Assembly: GCF_900176285.1 (NCBI RefSeq) | Contig: NZ_FWXF01000001.1 | Location: forward strand, 477,888-541,887 | Source of the DNA: Desulfacinum hydrothermale DSM 13146 | GTDB lineage: Bacteria; Desulfobacterota; Syntrophobacteria; Syntrophobacterales; DSM-9756 | Length of the DNA stretch: 64,000 nt | Direction: 5' to 3' | Shown: positions 55,800 through 64,000 of the stretch, piece by piece | How the letters are laid out: every line of letters begins with the position of its first letter | Position numbering within the stretch: position 1 is the stretch's first letter | The notes under the pieces: model-generated | Seen by the model: only the letters and a program-made list of their open reading frames with translations | Database searches by the model: none | Told to the model about the DNA's origin: nothing | Made by a program: the position numbers and the translations under genes

Positions 55800-56775
55800 T
55801 CGGCACCTCCCACAAGAAAGATCGAAAACAAATCTCCAGATCTTCCACCATCTCCTGGGCCGACTCGTAGAAGACCTCCGCACCCGAGGCGAAGTGCATG
55901 AGGACCTTGTTCAGGGTTTCGCGAATGTGGGGGAAGATCTTCTTGAGATTCATGAGCCGATGGGGAAAGAAGAGCGAAAAGTCCTGTTCGCGCAGTTCCG
56001 ACAACACGTGATGGTGGGGGGAAGCGGGGTTTTTGAGATCGTGGATGGTGTGAAATCCCATGCCTGCGGCAAAAAGCAGGATGTTTCCCAGCCCGAAGAG
56101 ATCCACGCCGTAAGGCTGGCCGGGCCATTCGAAGGCGTAATCGAAATCGATCCAGCGGTACCGTCCGGTGCCCGATTCCACCAGGAGATGGTCGTTTCGA
56201 ATATCTCCGTGGATCTCGCCATTGCGGTGCAAGTCCCTGACGGCGTAAAAGGCCTTCATGAGGTTGGAAAAGATGGCGGGAAAGACCTCGTAGTAGTAGG
56301 TTTCATGGTCCATACTGAGGTGCAGGAGGAGCTCATAGAAGGGCTTTCCGGCGATGCGATCGATCACGCGGATGGGATTTCCCGCGGCATCGGTGAGGGT
56401 GCGGCCTTGCATGAAACGCACATCTCCGGCGGTCTGTTGCAGGATGCGCGACTCCTTGTGCGGGCTTCGAAAGCAGCGGATGCGCTCTTGTCCCAGCTGC
56501 ATGTGGAAGGATTCGAAGAAGGCCAGCTTCACAATTTTTTGCACCCCGTCGGCCAGGTCCACCACCCGCTTGACCCAGAATTTCGGCTCGCCGTCCAGGC
56601 CGAACCGCCCCTCAAATTCCTCGCCGCGCACGTAAAAGATCCGGTCTTCCACCTGGATGCAGTCGCCGGCGCGGATGTCCATGAACTGAGTGGTGTCGGT
56701 GTGGATCCGCAACACGGCCGGTGGCGCTAGCCTGGTAAATTCCCGGATGCGCTCGCGAATCTGCTTTTCGGTCAT
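55789..56775 (-). CDS. Protein-kinase-like protein
   Basis: 328 residues. The kinase catalytic loop is IHGDIRNDHLL (HGD-x4-N-like) and the metal-binding site is WIDFDYAF (DFD for DFG). A lysine in QKIVKLAFFE could be the ATP-anchoring Lys and the Glu in ESRILQQ the helix-C Glu. A glycine-rich loop is not obvious (EFEGRFGLDGEPKFWVKR). It could phosphorylate proteins, perhaps the co-encoded Usp or Lon, or be a small-molecule kinase; substrate is unknown. ATG 56775 after AAGGGGCC. Confidence 0.8.
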   Translation of the reverse strand: MTEKQIRERIREFTRLAPPAVLRIHTDTTQFMDIRAGDCIQVEDRIFYVRGEEFEGRFGLDGEPKFWVKRVVDLADGVQKIVKLAFFESFHMQLGQERIRCFRSPHKESRILQQTAGDVRFMQGRTLTDAAGNPIRVIDRIAGKPFYELLLHLSMDHETYYYEVFPAIFSNLMKAFYAVRDLHRNGEIHGDIRNDHLLVESGTGRYRWIDFDYAFEWPGQPYGVDLFGLGNILLFAAGMGFHTIHDLKNPASPHHHVLSELREQDFSLFFPHRLMNLKKIFPHIRETLNKVLMHFASGAEVFYESAQEMVEDLEICFRSFLWEVPNGA

Positions 56776-57407
56776 GGTCGAAGGCCCCTTTGGGTGGCGT
56801 TGCACGCGGATCTTTTGGCATTGTAACCCGATTGGGTGGTCGGAAGAACGGCGGAAAGGCCTTGGCGCGGGAACCCTGAAAGATCCCGGCGGGGCCCATC
56901 CCGTGCCGGTGAATGGAAGCGGGAACGGAATCCATGGAAAGAACGACGCCCCGGCTCACGTCGCATTTTTCTGAATGGGGTTGGTCCGTGACATGAGCAG
57001 GGGACCGTCGTCTCCGGAAAGGCTTCACCGTCTGGTGGCCGTACCCTTCGGGCCCGCGAGGTAGGAGCGACGGATGCCGACGAAACCGGAGACGACGAGC
57101 GGCAAAGAGGAGAAGACCTCTTCGCCACACGATCGTTTCAAGATACGGGGCCGGCGTTTGCGGATAAAAGGGTTCAAATCCTCACAACGTGGAGATGCTG
57201 CTTCCAAGAAGACTACCGGCCGCCGAGCCCACGGATCTTTTCACTGCACGGCACAGAGGGAGTAGCCGGCTGCACGGCCATGCCATGTCATGATTGAAAG
57301 GGAAACCTTGGGGGCGGAGCCCGGCGTGAAGACGTCGCCGCCCTCAAAAAGGGACGGCCGACTGGCCCAACGAGCCATGGTGGAAACCCCACAGGGCCCT
57401 TTTCGGT
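56776..57407. other. Long intergenic region
   Basis: About 630 nt with no supportable gene. Short frames in it encode Arg/Lys-rich low-complexity sequences. The promoter of the minus-strand kinase operon should lie near its left end; none was clear. A GGTTCAAATCC near 57171 looks like a tRNA T-loop but no tRNA folds around it. Confidence 0.5.
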
Positions 57408-57436
57408 TTGACACGATTGGGGGCACCCTCTAGGCT
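57408..57436 (+). promoter_or_regulatory. Candidate sigma-70 promoter of the flavoprotein operon
   Basis: TTGACA at 57408-57413, 17-nt spacer, TAGGCT at 57431-57436; leader about 30 nt before ATG 57473. Confidence 0.55.
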
Positions 57437-57472
57437 TGCGCTCAAAACAGACAGAGATTGGAGAAAAGCGAT

Positions 57473-58945
57473 ATGGATAAGGATCTCTTGCTTAAGGAAG
57501 TGCGCGCCTTGCTCGGCGACGCACAGGTGAACACCGACCCCGAGGCGCTCTACGACGCCTCGGCCGATCGGTACAAAAAATACGCCAAGGCGCGGCGTGT
57601 TCTCGACGTTCCTCCGCCTGCGGCCATCGTCTATCCCCGCTCCACCGAGGAGGTGGCCAGGCTCCTTTCTTTCTGTAACGAGCACGGCATCAACGTGATC
57701 CCTCGAGCGGGAAAGACCTCCACCGAGGGCGGTCTGGAAAACTGGAAAGAGCTGACCCTGGTCATCGACGCCCTGCATCTGGACAAGATCCTGAAGATCG
57801 ATGAGTACAACATGCAGGCGACGGTCCAGGCGGGTGTGCCCCTGCAGAAGCTGGAAGACGCGCTTCGAGAACGCGGCTACACCACCGGCCACTCGCCCCA
57901 GTCGAAGCCGGTGGCAAAGTTCGGCGGCCTGGTGGCCACGCGCAGCATCGGGCAATTTTCCACCCTCTACGGCGGCATTGAGGACATGGTGGTGGGTCTG
58001 GAGTGCGTCTTTCCCAACGGCCAAATATGCCGTATCAAGAACGTCCCGCGCCGTTCCGGGGGGCCGGACATCCGCCACATCGCCATCGGCAATGAGGGCT
58101 CCCTGTGCTACATCACCGAGGTGACGGTCAAGATCTACCGGTACTTTCCCGAGAACAACCGGTTCTACGGTTACCTGACCAAAGACCTGGCAACCGGGAT
58201 CCAGGTGCTGCGCGAGGTCATGGTCAATGGCTACCGCCCTTCCGTCGCCAGAGCCTACTCGGAGGAAGACGCCCGGCAGCATTTCTACCATTTCCACAAG
58301 GGCAAGTGCGTGCTTCTGTTCATGGCCGAAGGAAACCGGCACATCGTCGATGCGACCTGCAAGGGAATCGAGGAGGCGGTGGCCAAGTTCAAAGACGGCA
58401 TCCTCGAACAGGTATCCAGCGAGCTGATCGAAAACTGGTTCAACCATCTCAATTGGTCCCAGCAGGATATCGACGACGAGTTCGAAGGCATGAAGGAAAA
58501 GGACTCCCACGACGGATTCACCACGGAGGTGTCGGCGGACTGGGAGACGATCCCCAAGCTCTACGACAACGTCATACGGCGGATCCGCAGCGAGTTCCCC
58601 CGCGCCCATGACCTCACCTTGCTGGGCGGCCACTCTTCCCACAGCTACATCAATGGGACGAACATGTATTTCGTCTACAACTACGAGATCAACTGCGCTC
58701 CCGAAGATGAAATGCGGGTCTACCACCATCCGATCCAACGCATCATTGTGGAGGAGACCCTGAAGCTCGGCGGTTCCATGTGCCATCATCACGGCATCGG
58801 CAAGTACCGCAACGAGTGGACCCAGCAGGAACACGGCTCGGCCTACTTCATGCTCAAAAAGCTCAAGGAGGCCTTCGACCCCAATGGAATCATGAACTTT
58901 GGGGCCATCTTCTACCAGGAAGAGGGCGCCAAGTTCCAGAAATAG
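57473..58945 (+). CDS. FAD-binding oxidoreductase, VAO/AGPS-like
   Basis: 490 residues. The FAD-binding PP loop reads PRAGKTSTEGG and is followed by GGLVATRSIGQFSTLYGGIEDMVVGLE, as in the vanillyl-alcohol oxidase superfamily. The C-terminal GGSMCHHHGIGKYRNEW matches the His-rich site of alkylglycerone-phosphate synthase; D-lactate and glycolate dehydrogenases share the FAD part. With etfBA downstream it likely oxidises a hydroxy acid or polyol phosphate and passes electrons to ETF. ATG 57473 follows GGAGAAAAGCG. Confidence 0.9.
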   Translation: MDKDLLLKEVRALLGDAQVNTDPEALYDASADRYKKYAKARRVLDVPPPAAIVYPRSTEEVARLLSFCNEHGINVIPRAGKTSTEGGLENWKELTLVIDALHLDKILKIDEYNMQATVQAGVPLQKLEDALRERGYTTGHSPQSKPVAKFGGLVATRSIGQFSTLYGGIEDMVVGLECVFPNGQICRIKNVPRRSGGPDIRHIAIGNEGSLCYITEVTVKIYRYFPENNRFYGYLTKDLATGIQVLREVMVNGYRPSVARAYSEEDARQHFYHFHKGKCVLLFMAEGNRHIVDATCKGIEEAVAKFKDGILEQVSSELIENWFNHLNWSQQDIDDEFEGMKEKDSHDGFTTEVSADWETIPKLYDNVIRRIRSEFPRAHDLTLLGGHSSHSYINGTNMYFVYNYEINCAPEDEMRVYHHPIQRIIVEETLKLGGSMCHHHGIGKYRNEWTQQEHGSAYFMLKKLKEAFDPNGIMNFGAIFYQEEGAKFQK

Positions 58946-58962
58946 CAGATGAGCCCGTGGGC

Positions 58963-59760
58963 ATGAGAATAGTCTGTCTGGCCAAGCTGGTGCCGGACGT
59001 GGATAACTTTCAATATGACCATGAGCGGAGCGCCCTGATCCGGGAAAACGTCCGTCTTCTGCTCAACCCCGCGGACGCCACCGCTGTGGCCATCGCCCTG
59101 AAGCTCAAGGCGGACAGCAGGGCCGGCAGCGTGCACACGGTGACCCTGGGCCCCCGGAGCGCCATGCCCCACCTGGAGGATCTGCTGCGCCGCGGCGTGG
59201 ACCGTGCCACCCTGATCTCCGACCCCGCCTACGCGGGCAGCGACACCCACGTCACCAGCCACATTCTGGCGGCATTTCTTTCCAGGTGCGGCTTCGATGT
59301 GATCTTCGCCGGTACCCACACCCTGGACGGTGGGACCGGCCATGTCGGCCCACAGGTGGCCGAAATCCTCGGCATCCCCCACATGGCCGGCATCAGCCAC
59401 ATGGACCCCGAATCCCTTTCAGAGGGGCGGGCCCAGGTGCGCGTCGAAAGCGAAGAGGCAAGCTATACCTTTGCGCTCCAACTGCCGGCGGTCCTGGGGT
59501 TTGCTTATGCCCCCGAGCCGAAGCTTCCCTTCATCCGCTACGAGGCCCTAAAGCGTGACCTGAGTGGCCGGGTGGAAGTCATTGACAATCAGGCACTGGG
59601 GTTGGCGCCCGAGCAGGTGGGCGTCTTGGGTTCCCTGACCCGCGTCCGCAAGATCCACGTGAAGGGCTTCCGTTCGCCGAACACCCGGTTTGTCCGGCCC
59701 GACGACGAAGGCATCGAAAGGGTCTATCGGTTCCTGCGGGAAAAAGGGTTCGTCCGATGA
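58963..59760 (+). CDS. etfB: Electron transfer flavoprotein beta subunit
   Basis: 265 residues. VCLAKLVPDVDNFQYD is the EtfB start, NPADATAVAIALKLK the AMP/FAD region and GGTGHVGPQVAEILGIPH the beta-subunit signature. It accepts electrons from a flavoenzyme, here presumably the AGPS-like protein 17 nt upstream. It overlaps etfA by ATGA. Weak ribosome binding site; coupled translation is likely. Confidence 0.9.
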   Translation: MRIVCLAKLVPDVDNFQYDHERSALIRENVRLLLNPADATAVAIALKLKADSRAGSVHTVTLGPRSAMPHLEDLLRRGVDRATLISDPAYAGSDTHVTSHILAAFLSRCGFDVIFAGTHTLDGGTGHVGPQVAEILGIPHMAGISHMDPESLSEGRAQVRVESEEASYTFALQLPAVLGFAYAPEPKLPFIRYEALKRDLSGRVEVIDNQALGLAPEQVGVLGSLTRVRKIHVKGFRSPNTRFVRPDDEGIERVYRFLREKGFVR

Positions 59761-60707
59761 CAAGGCGCGTGCTGATCTATCTCGATCCCGAGGGCGAAGC
59801 GGATTCGATACAGCTTCTGGAGGCGGCCAACCGCATGTATGGCGCAACTGGGTACCGGTCCTACGGGCTGCGCCTGGCCGGCACCTGCCCGCAGGCCGAG
59901 GGCCTCTTGGATGTACTGCTCCAGGTCGAGGATCCCCGCGTGCGTCCTTACGACGCCGCCAACCTGGCAAGATGCGTGGAAGCGGCCCACCGGAAGCACC
60001 ACTTTGATGCCATCCTCATCCCGGCCACCACCTTCGGCAGGATGATCGCCCCCCGAGCCGCCATGCGACTCCACGTGGGACTCACCGCCGATGTGGCCGA
60101 TATTCATCGGGAGAAAGGGCGTATCGAACTGGTGCGGGCTGCCTTTGGCGGCCGCATGCGGGCGGTGGTGGCTCACCGGGGCCGGGGCCCGCTGATGATC
60201 ACCGTGCGCAAAAACACCTTCACCCTTGACGCCCGGATCCGGCGTTCAACGGATATCGCGCCCCTCGTTGTGGACGGCATCACGGAACCGGAAGTGACGC
60301 TGGTGGAGCGGCGGCCGGCCGAGAAGGCTGCGGACATACGCGAAAGCGAGGTGCTTGTGTCCGGCGGGGGCGGCATCAAAGAACACTTCGATCAACTGGA
60401 AAAGCTGGCGCGGGCGCTCGGTGGCCGGGTGTCCGCAAGCCGCCGGGTGGTGGACGCTGGGCTGGCCCCGCGCCGGATCCAGGTGGGGCAATCGGGCAAG
60501 ACCGTGAGCCCGCGGCTCTACATCGCCGTGGGCATTTCCGGTTCCATACAGCATGTGATGGGGCTCAAAGAGGTAGACACCATCATCGTGGCCAACACCG
60601 ACCGCAACGCGCCGCTGTGCAGCCTTGCCGATATGGTGGTGGAAGGCGACGGCATGGAGTTCGTGGACCGCCTCACGAAGCGCCTACTCAAGGGAGGAAA
60701 GGGATGA
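59757..60707 (+). CDS. etfA: Electron transfer flavoprotein alpha subunit
   Basis: 316 residues. The C-terminal FAD domain holds GQSGKTVSPRLYIAVGISGSIQHVMGL, the EtfA signature, and VSGGGGIKEHF at its start. No N-terminal ferredoxin domain is seen, so it does not look like the bifurcating LctC type. It overlaps etfB (ATGA) and the SDR gene (ATGA 60704-60707). Confidence 0.92.
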   Translation: MTRRVLIYLDPEGEADSIQLLEAANRMYGATGYRSYGLRLAGTCPQAEGLLDVLLQVEDPRVRPYDAANLARCVEAAHRKHHFDAILIPATTFGRMIAPRAAMRLHVGLTADVADIHREKGRIELVRAAFGGRMRAVVAHRGRGPLMITVRKNTFTLDARIRRSTDIAPLVVDGITEPEVTLVERRPAEKAADIRESEVLVSGGGGIKEHFDQLEKLARALGGRVSASRRVVDAGLAPRRIQVGQSGKTVSPRLYIAVGISGSIQHVMGLKEVDTIIVANTDRNAPLCSLADMVVEGDGMEFVDRLTKRLLKGGKG

Positions 60708-61480
60708 AAATCACCGATTTCAGCATGGACTACTTCTCGCTCCACGGGAAGAACGCCATCGTCACCGGCGGCAATACCGGCCTGGGTCAAGCGTTTTCCC
60801 TTGCCCTGGCCAAGGCGGGGGCCAATATCCTCATTGCGAGCATCATGCCCGACGATCCGGAGTTCAATGCACTCATCGAAAGAGAAGGCGTCCAGGTGGT
60901 CTACATGGAGGCGGACCTGACCCAGCCGGGTGTCCCTAAGAAGGTGGTCAGCCGGTGCATCGAAGCGTTCGGCACGGTGGATATCCTGGTCAATTGCGCC
61001 GGGATCTGCCTGAACAATGAGTTTCGCCAATACGGCCGCTCGGAGTGGGATCCGATGGTGGCGATCAATCTGACCGCCGCCTTCGAGATGTGCCACGCGG
61101 CGGCGCTGCCGATGATCGAGCGGAAAAGCGGCAAGATCATCAATATCTGCTCGCTGCTCAGCTTTCTCGGCGGACGGCTGTCGCCGGCGTACGCCGCCAC
61201 AAAGCATGGCCTCGCGGGCCTCACCAAGGCGCTTTGCGATGAACTGGCCCAATACAATATTCAGGTGAACGGCATCGCCCCCGGCTACTTCAAGACCAAG
61301 GTGGCCGAGTCGTCGGTGAACGACCCGGAGCGCAGCCGGTGGATCGTCCATCACACGCCGGCAGGGCGCTGGGGCGATGTGCACGATCTGATGGGAGCGA
61401 CGGTCTTTCTGGCCAGCAAGGCGTCGGATTTTGTCAACGGGCATATCCTGACGGTGGACGGCGGGTTTCTCACCCGTTAG
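60704..61480 (+). CDS. Short-chain dehydrogenase/reductase
   Basis: 258 residues. TGGNTGLGQ binds NAD(P), NCAGI and the catalytic Ser and Tyr-x3-Lys (ICSLLS, YAATK) are in place; NGIAPGYFKT follows. It resembles KduD/gluconate 5-dehydrogenase-like polyol or sugar-acid dehydrogenases. Its start is preceded by GGGAGGAAAGGG. Position with a FGGY kinase suggests a pentitol or sugar-acid route. Confidence 0.93.
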   Translation: MKITDFSMDYFSLHGKNAIVTGGNTGLGQAFSLALAKAGANILIASIMPDDPEFNALIEREGVQVVYMEADLTQPGVPKKVVSRCIEAFGTVDILVNCAGICLNNEFRQYGRSEWDPMVAINLTAAFEMCHAAALPMIERKSGKIINICSLLSFLGGRLSPAYAATKHGLAGLTKALCDELAQYNIQVNGIAPGYFKTKVAESSVNDPERSRWIVHHTPAGRWGDVHDLMGATVFLASKASDFVNGHILTVDGGFLTR

Positions 61481-61527
61481 GACAGAGGGCGCGGCGCACA
61501 AGCGCGCGGCGGAAAACGGATAGGCCT

Positions 61528-62976
61528 ATGGGACGCAAATACTTCGTCGGCGTGGACAGTGGATCTCAGAGTACCAAGGTCTCGCTGATCGATCAGGACG
61601 GCACGGTCGTGTGCAGCGCAAGTCAGCCGTTGCGCCCGATGATCCACCGAAAGCCGGGTTGGGTGGAACATCCGGATGACGATCTTTGGGACAGCCTGAA
61701 GGTGGCCCTTCGTCGCCTCCTCGAACGGTTCGACGGCGATCCCGCCCATATTGTGGGCCTGGGGCTCTGCGCCATCCGGTGCTGCCGCGTCTTTCTCAAA
61801 GCCGACGGTTCTCTCGCCGCGCCGGTGATGAGCTGGATGGACGTGCGCGCTTACGAAACCTACCAAGATGATCCTGCCATCGCCTACACCGGCTCCACCT
61901 CCGGCTACCTCACCTTCCGCCTCACCGGAGAGCTCAAGGACACCATCGCCAACGCCTTTCAGCACCAATTCCCCACGGACATGGAGACCTGGAACTGGTC
62001 GCAAAACCCGAAGCACTTCGGCAAGTTCGGCATTCCGCGGGAAAAGCTCCTGGAGATGCACCTGCCCGGGGAGATCCTCGGTCGCGTCACCGCTGATGCC
62101 GCCCGGGACACGGGGCTTCCGCAGGGACTCCCGGTAGTCTCCACCGCAAACGACAAGGCGGTTGAAGCGCTCGGATCGGGACTCATCGAACCCGGTACGG
62201 GGCTCCTCTCCCTCGGAACCTATATTACCTCCATGGTTTACGGAGAAAAGTATCGAGCCCATACGGAGCACTTCTTTACCAATCTAGCCTCCGTGCCCTA
62301 CCGCTACCTCTACGAGAGTCGCGGCATTCGAGCCGGAATGGGACACATTTCCTGGTTCAAGAAATTGCTCGGTGACGAGTTCGAGGAACGTGCCCGCAGG
62401 AACGGTCACGGCAGCGCCGAGGAGCTCTTGGAGGAAGAGGCCCAGGCGGTCCCGGCCGGCTCCGACGGCCTTTTGATCGCTCCGGACTGGCTGGCCCCAT
62501 CCAATGCGCTGCACCGCAAAGGGGTGATGATCGGCCTCGACCTGCACCACACCCGGGCACACATCTACCGCGCCCTCATGGAAGGGATCGCCCTGAGGAT
62601 GAAAAACAACTTCGACGACATGAACCGGGAGTTGGGCGTGAAGCCGGAAAGGCTCATCGTTTGCGGCGGCGGGTCCAATAGTTCGCTTTTCATGCAGATC
62701 GTGGCCGACGTCTTCGGTGTCACGGCAGTGCGTACCGCCATCAACGGTGCCGCCGCCCTGGGTGCCGCCATCGCCGCCGCGGTAGCCACCGACCACTACA
62801 GCACGTTCGAAGAGGCGGTCGAGCGCATGGTCCATATCAAGGACAGCTTTCACTACGACGAGAAGCGCCGACGCGCCTATGACCGCATCAACCGGGAAGC
62901 GTTTCGCGAACTCCCAACCCTGCTCGAGCCCACACTGCAAAGGATCCAGAGCCTGAGATCAGATCTTGATCTGTGA
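61528..62976 (+). CDS. FGGY-family carbohydrate kinase
   Basis: 482 residues, xylulokinase/glycerol-kinase fold. The phosphate-1 loop is VGVDSGSQSTKVSLID; GLLSLGTYI, ICGGGSNSSLFMQIVADVFG and GAAALGAAIAA are the ATP-binding signatures. It phosphorylates a sugar or polyol, perhaps the product of the SDR. The catalytic Asp lies in ANDKAVEALGS, where glycerol kinase has GDQQ. It ends the five-gene operon; only a weak CAGATC-TT-GATCTG hairpin follows. Confidence 0.92.
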   Translation: MGRKYFVGVDSGSQSTKVSLIDQDGTVVCSASQPLRPMIHRKPGWVEHPDDDLWDSLKVALRRLLERFDGDPAHIVGLGLCAIRCCRVFLKADGSLAAPVMSWMDVRAYETYQDDPAIAYTGSTSGYLTFRLTGELKDTIANAFQHQFPTDMETWNWSQNPKHFGKFGIPREKLLEMHLPGEILGRVTADAARDTGLPQGLPVVSTANDKAVEALGSGLIEPGTGLLSLGTYITSMVYGEKYRAHTEHFFTNLASVPYRYLYESRGIRAGMGHISWFKKLLGDEFEERARRNGHGSAEELLEEEAQAVPAGSDGLLIAPDWLAPSNALHRKGVMIGLDLHHTRAHIYRALMEGIALRMKNNFDDMNRELGVKPERLIVCGGGSNSSLFMQIVADVFGVTAVRTAINGAAALGAAIAAAVATDHYSTFEEAVERMVHIKDSFHYDEKRRRAYDRINREAFRELPTLLEPTLQRIQSLRSDLDL

Positions 62977-63479
62977 TTCAGGCCTTCTACACTCGCCCTC
63001 AAGACAAGTCGGGGTGGTAGCCCAAGTTTGTCACTTTTTTGCGTAAGTTGTTGTTATTCTTAAAATCTGGTTTTTCATTCTTCACTACAAATTTTCAAGC
63101 GATGCTCAGAACCCTTTTCAAGGGGCTGCGGGGAAGTCGGAGGGCATTGTAAATTTCCACATGGATCGGCTCCGACTCAGAAGTATTTCGGATGTGGATC
63201 CTTTGTCCCTTGCCGTTGATCATGGTGGTGGTCACCCGTGTAGAGCCCCTGAATGGATGGATGCCTCCCTTGTTTTTGGATCGTAACCTATCATGTGTCC
63301 CTTATATTGGAAGGGTAACCAGCAGCACCTGCTCACCGGCCGGGTGCGGCTGGTGAAGCCGGAGGTGGCGCCATGAAAGACCTACCTGGTAGTCTGGGAC
63401 TTCCAAGTCGCGGCCCAAAAGATGGTGCCGAGCCATAGCTGGGGTCCCCCAGGCGCTCTCATCAACCGGAGCATAAACC
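62977..63479. other. AT-richer intergenic region
   Basis: About 500 nt, clearly lower in GC near 63030-63100. It holds the transposase-like remnant on the minus strand and the upstream part of the transposase gene. Confidence 0.5.
63095..63301 (-). pseudogene. Truncated C-terminal remnant, probably of a transposase
   Basis: A 68-residue frame without a start codon, from an in-frame TAA at 63304-63302 to TGA at 63097-63095. It reads TTTMINGKGQRIHIRNTSESE and EIYNALRLPRSPLK. Endings of this form (GQRI-xx-RxTSE, EIYxALxLP) recall IS1634- or IS4-group transposases. Family assignment is tentative; there are no inverted repeats in view. Confidence 0.45.
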
Positions 63480-63635
63480 GTGAAACAGCAACCTGGGAAC
63501 ACCGGCCTTCAGCCGCGTAAAAGCAAGGACACTGGGAACACCGGGTCGCAGCCCGGTAAAAACGAGAGCACTGGGAACACGGGGCTCCAGCCCGGTAAAA
63601 ACGAGAGCACTGGGAACACGGGGCTCCAGCCCGGT
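63480..63635 (+). repeat. 39-bp tandem repeat within the transposase gene
   Basis: Four 39-nt units at 63480, 63519, 63558 and 63597. Each encodes 13 residues; units 3 and 4 both read KNESTGNTGLQPG and are identical at DNA level. Each contains a short GGGCT-cc-AGCCC palindrome. The in-frame length preserves the reading frame. Confidence 0.85.
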
Positions 63636-64000
63636 AAAGAGAATCACGCTTACAAAGGCTGGTACAGCCGGGGTTATCTGCCTCATTTGGATGCGCCGGC
63701 CTTGCTCCAATCCATCACCTTTCGCCTGGCCGATTCATTGCCACAGGAGAGATTGCGGCAGTTGGAGCAAGAACTGGCAACCAAGCCCGAAAACGAGCGG
63801 GAGAAGTGGAAGCGTCAGCGAATCGAAGCGTGGCTGGATGCGGGCATGGGCTGCTGCGCCTTGCGCCATCCACGTCTTGCCGCCTTGATGCAGAATACCC
63901 TTTGGTATTTCGACGGCTCACGCTACCGGCTTCTGGCCTGGTGCGTGATGCCCAACCATGTGCATGTGCTGATCGAACAGCAGGCTCTCTTGTCCAAGAT
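63480..64000 (+). CDS. REP-associated tyrosine transposase (3' end outside window)
   Basis: 174 residues are visible and the frame stays open to position 64000. After a repetitive N-terminus comes YKGWYSRGYLPHLD, ITFRLADSLP and the HUH motif WCVMPNHVHVLIE, all typical of Y1/RAYT proteins that mobilise REP palindromes. The catalytic Tyr would lie beyond the window. GTG 63480 has CCGGAGC 8 nt upstream and places the repeats in frame. Confidence 0.85.
   Translation, partial: MKQQPGNTGLQPRKSKDTGNTGSQPGKNESTGNTGLQPGKNESTGNTGLQPGKENHAYKGWYSRGYLPHLDAPALLQSITFRLADSLPQERLRQLEQELATKPENEREKWKRQRIEAWLDAGMGCCALRHPRLAALMQNTLWYFDGSRYRLLAWCVMPNHVHVLIEQQALLSK

Noticed and set aside
57165..57185. GGTTCAAATCC resembling a tRNA T-loop
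   Set aside because: The flanking bases do not form a T-stem or an acceptor stem, and no D-arm or anticodon arm fits.
63480..63635. Tandem array as a CRISPR
   Set aside because: Units are directly adjacent without unique spacers and are coding in frame.

Overview
The window is a high-GC, gene-dense bacterial chromosome segment with a complete tol-pal cluster, Omp85/TamB outer-membrane biogenesis, rubredoxin-type redox proteins, a remnant of a multiheme cytochrome, short-chain beta-oxidation genes and a sigma-54 activator. This combination suggests an anaerobic Gram-negative bacterium of the Desulfobacterota, perhaps Syntrophobacter/Desulfacinum-like. That placement is inference from gene content; no rRNA or other phylogenetic marker was compared.

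Layout. 1-7.4 kb: an rdgC-type gene cut by the left edge, two small uncharacterised genes, rfbC-rfbD (dTDP-rhamnose), a translationally coupled pabA-pabB-pabC set on the minus strand (4-aminobenzoate) and a SAM methyltransferase. 7.4-10.9 kb: a frameshifted cytochrome c remnant, ndk, an MltD-like murein hydrolase and a Sir2 deacylase. 10.9-23.3 kb: tolQ-tolR-tolA-tolB-pal-cpoB followed by tamA, then (after a thioesterase and a minus-strand alcohol dehydrogenase) tamB; this is the cell-envelope block. 23.4-32.5 kb: mostly minus-strand housekeeping genes: engB, an aminotransferase, a TPR lipoprotein, hisG-hisI, rlmN, a histone-deacetylase-like protein with a zinc ribbon, and a hydantoinase/oxoprolinase subunit. 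33-39.6 kb: a two-subunit CoA-transferase, rhomboid protease, DUF167 protein, thiolase, 3-hydroxyacyl-CoA dehydrogenase and acyl-CoA dehydrogenase, ended by a strong terminator; this is a short-chain fatty acid or acyl-CoA module.

39.6-45.2 kb: a DMT exporter, an NAD-binding DUF2867 protein, and a minus-strand redox operon (rubredoxin, small protein, RCKP mini-rubredoxin, flavodoxin). Next to it lies a sigma-54 activator with a cysteine-rich PAS domain; TGTCTCA/TGAGACA palindromes lie between them. 45.5-51.8 kb: a pseudo-receiver/TPR protein, the MoxR-DUF58-transglutaminase operon (DUF58 lacks a normal start codon) and purM. 51.9-56.8 kb: a three-gene operon of a protein-kinase-like protein, a UspA protein and a very large atypical Lon protease. 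57.4-63 kb: a catabolic operon with its own promoter: AGPS-like flavoprotein, EtfB, EtfA, SDR and FGGY kinase. 63-64 kb: a transposase-like remnant and the start of a REP-associated tyrosine transposase with an in-frame 39-bp tandem repeat.

The least ordinary items are the kinase-Usp-Lon operon, the sigma-54 redox island, the flavoprotein/ETF/kinase operon, the ATC-start DUF58 gene, and the poly-G frameshift in the cytochrome remnant. No rRNA, tRNA or CRISPR array was seen.
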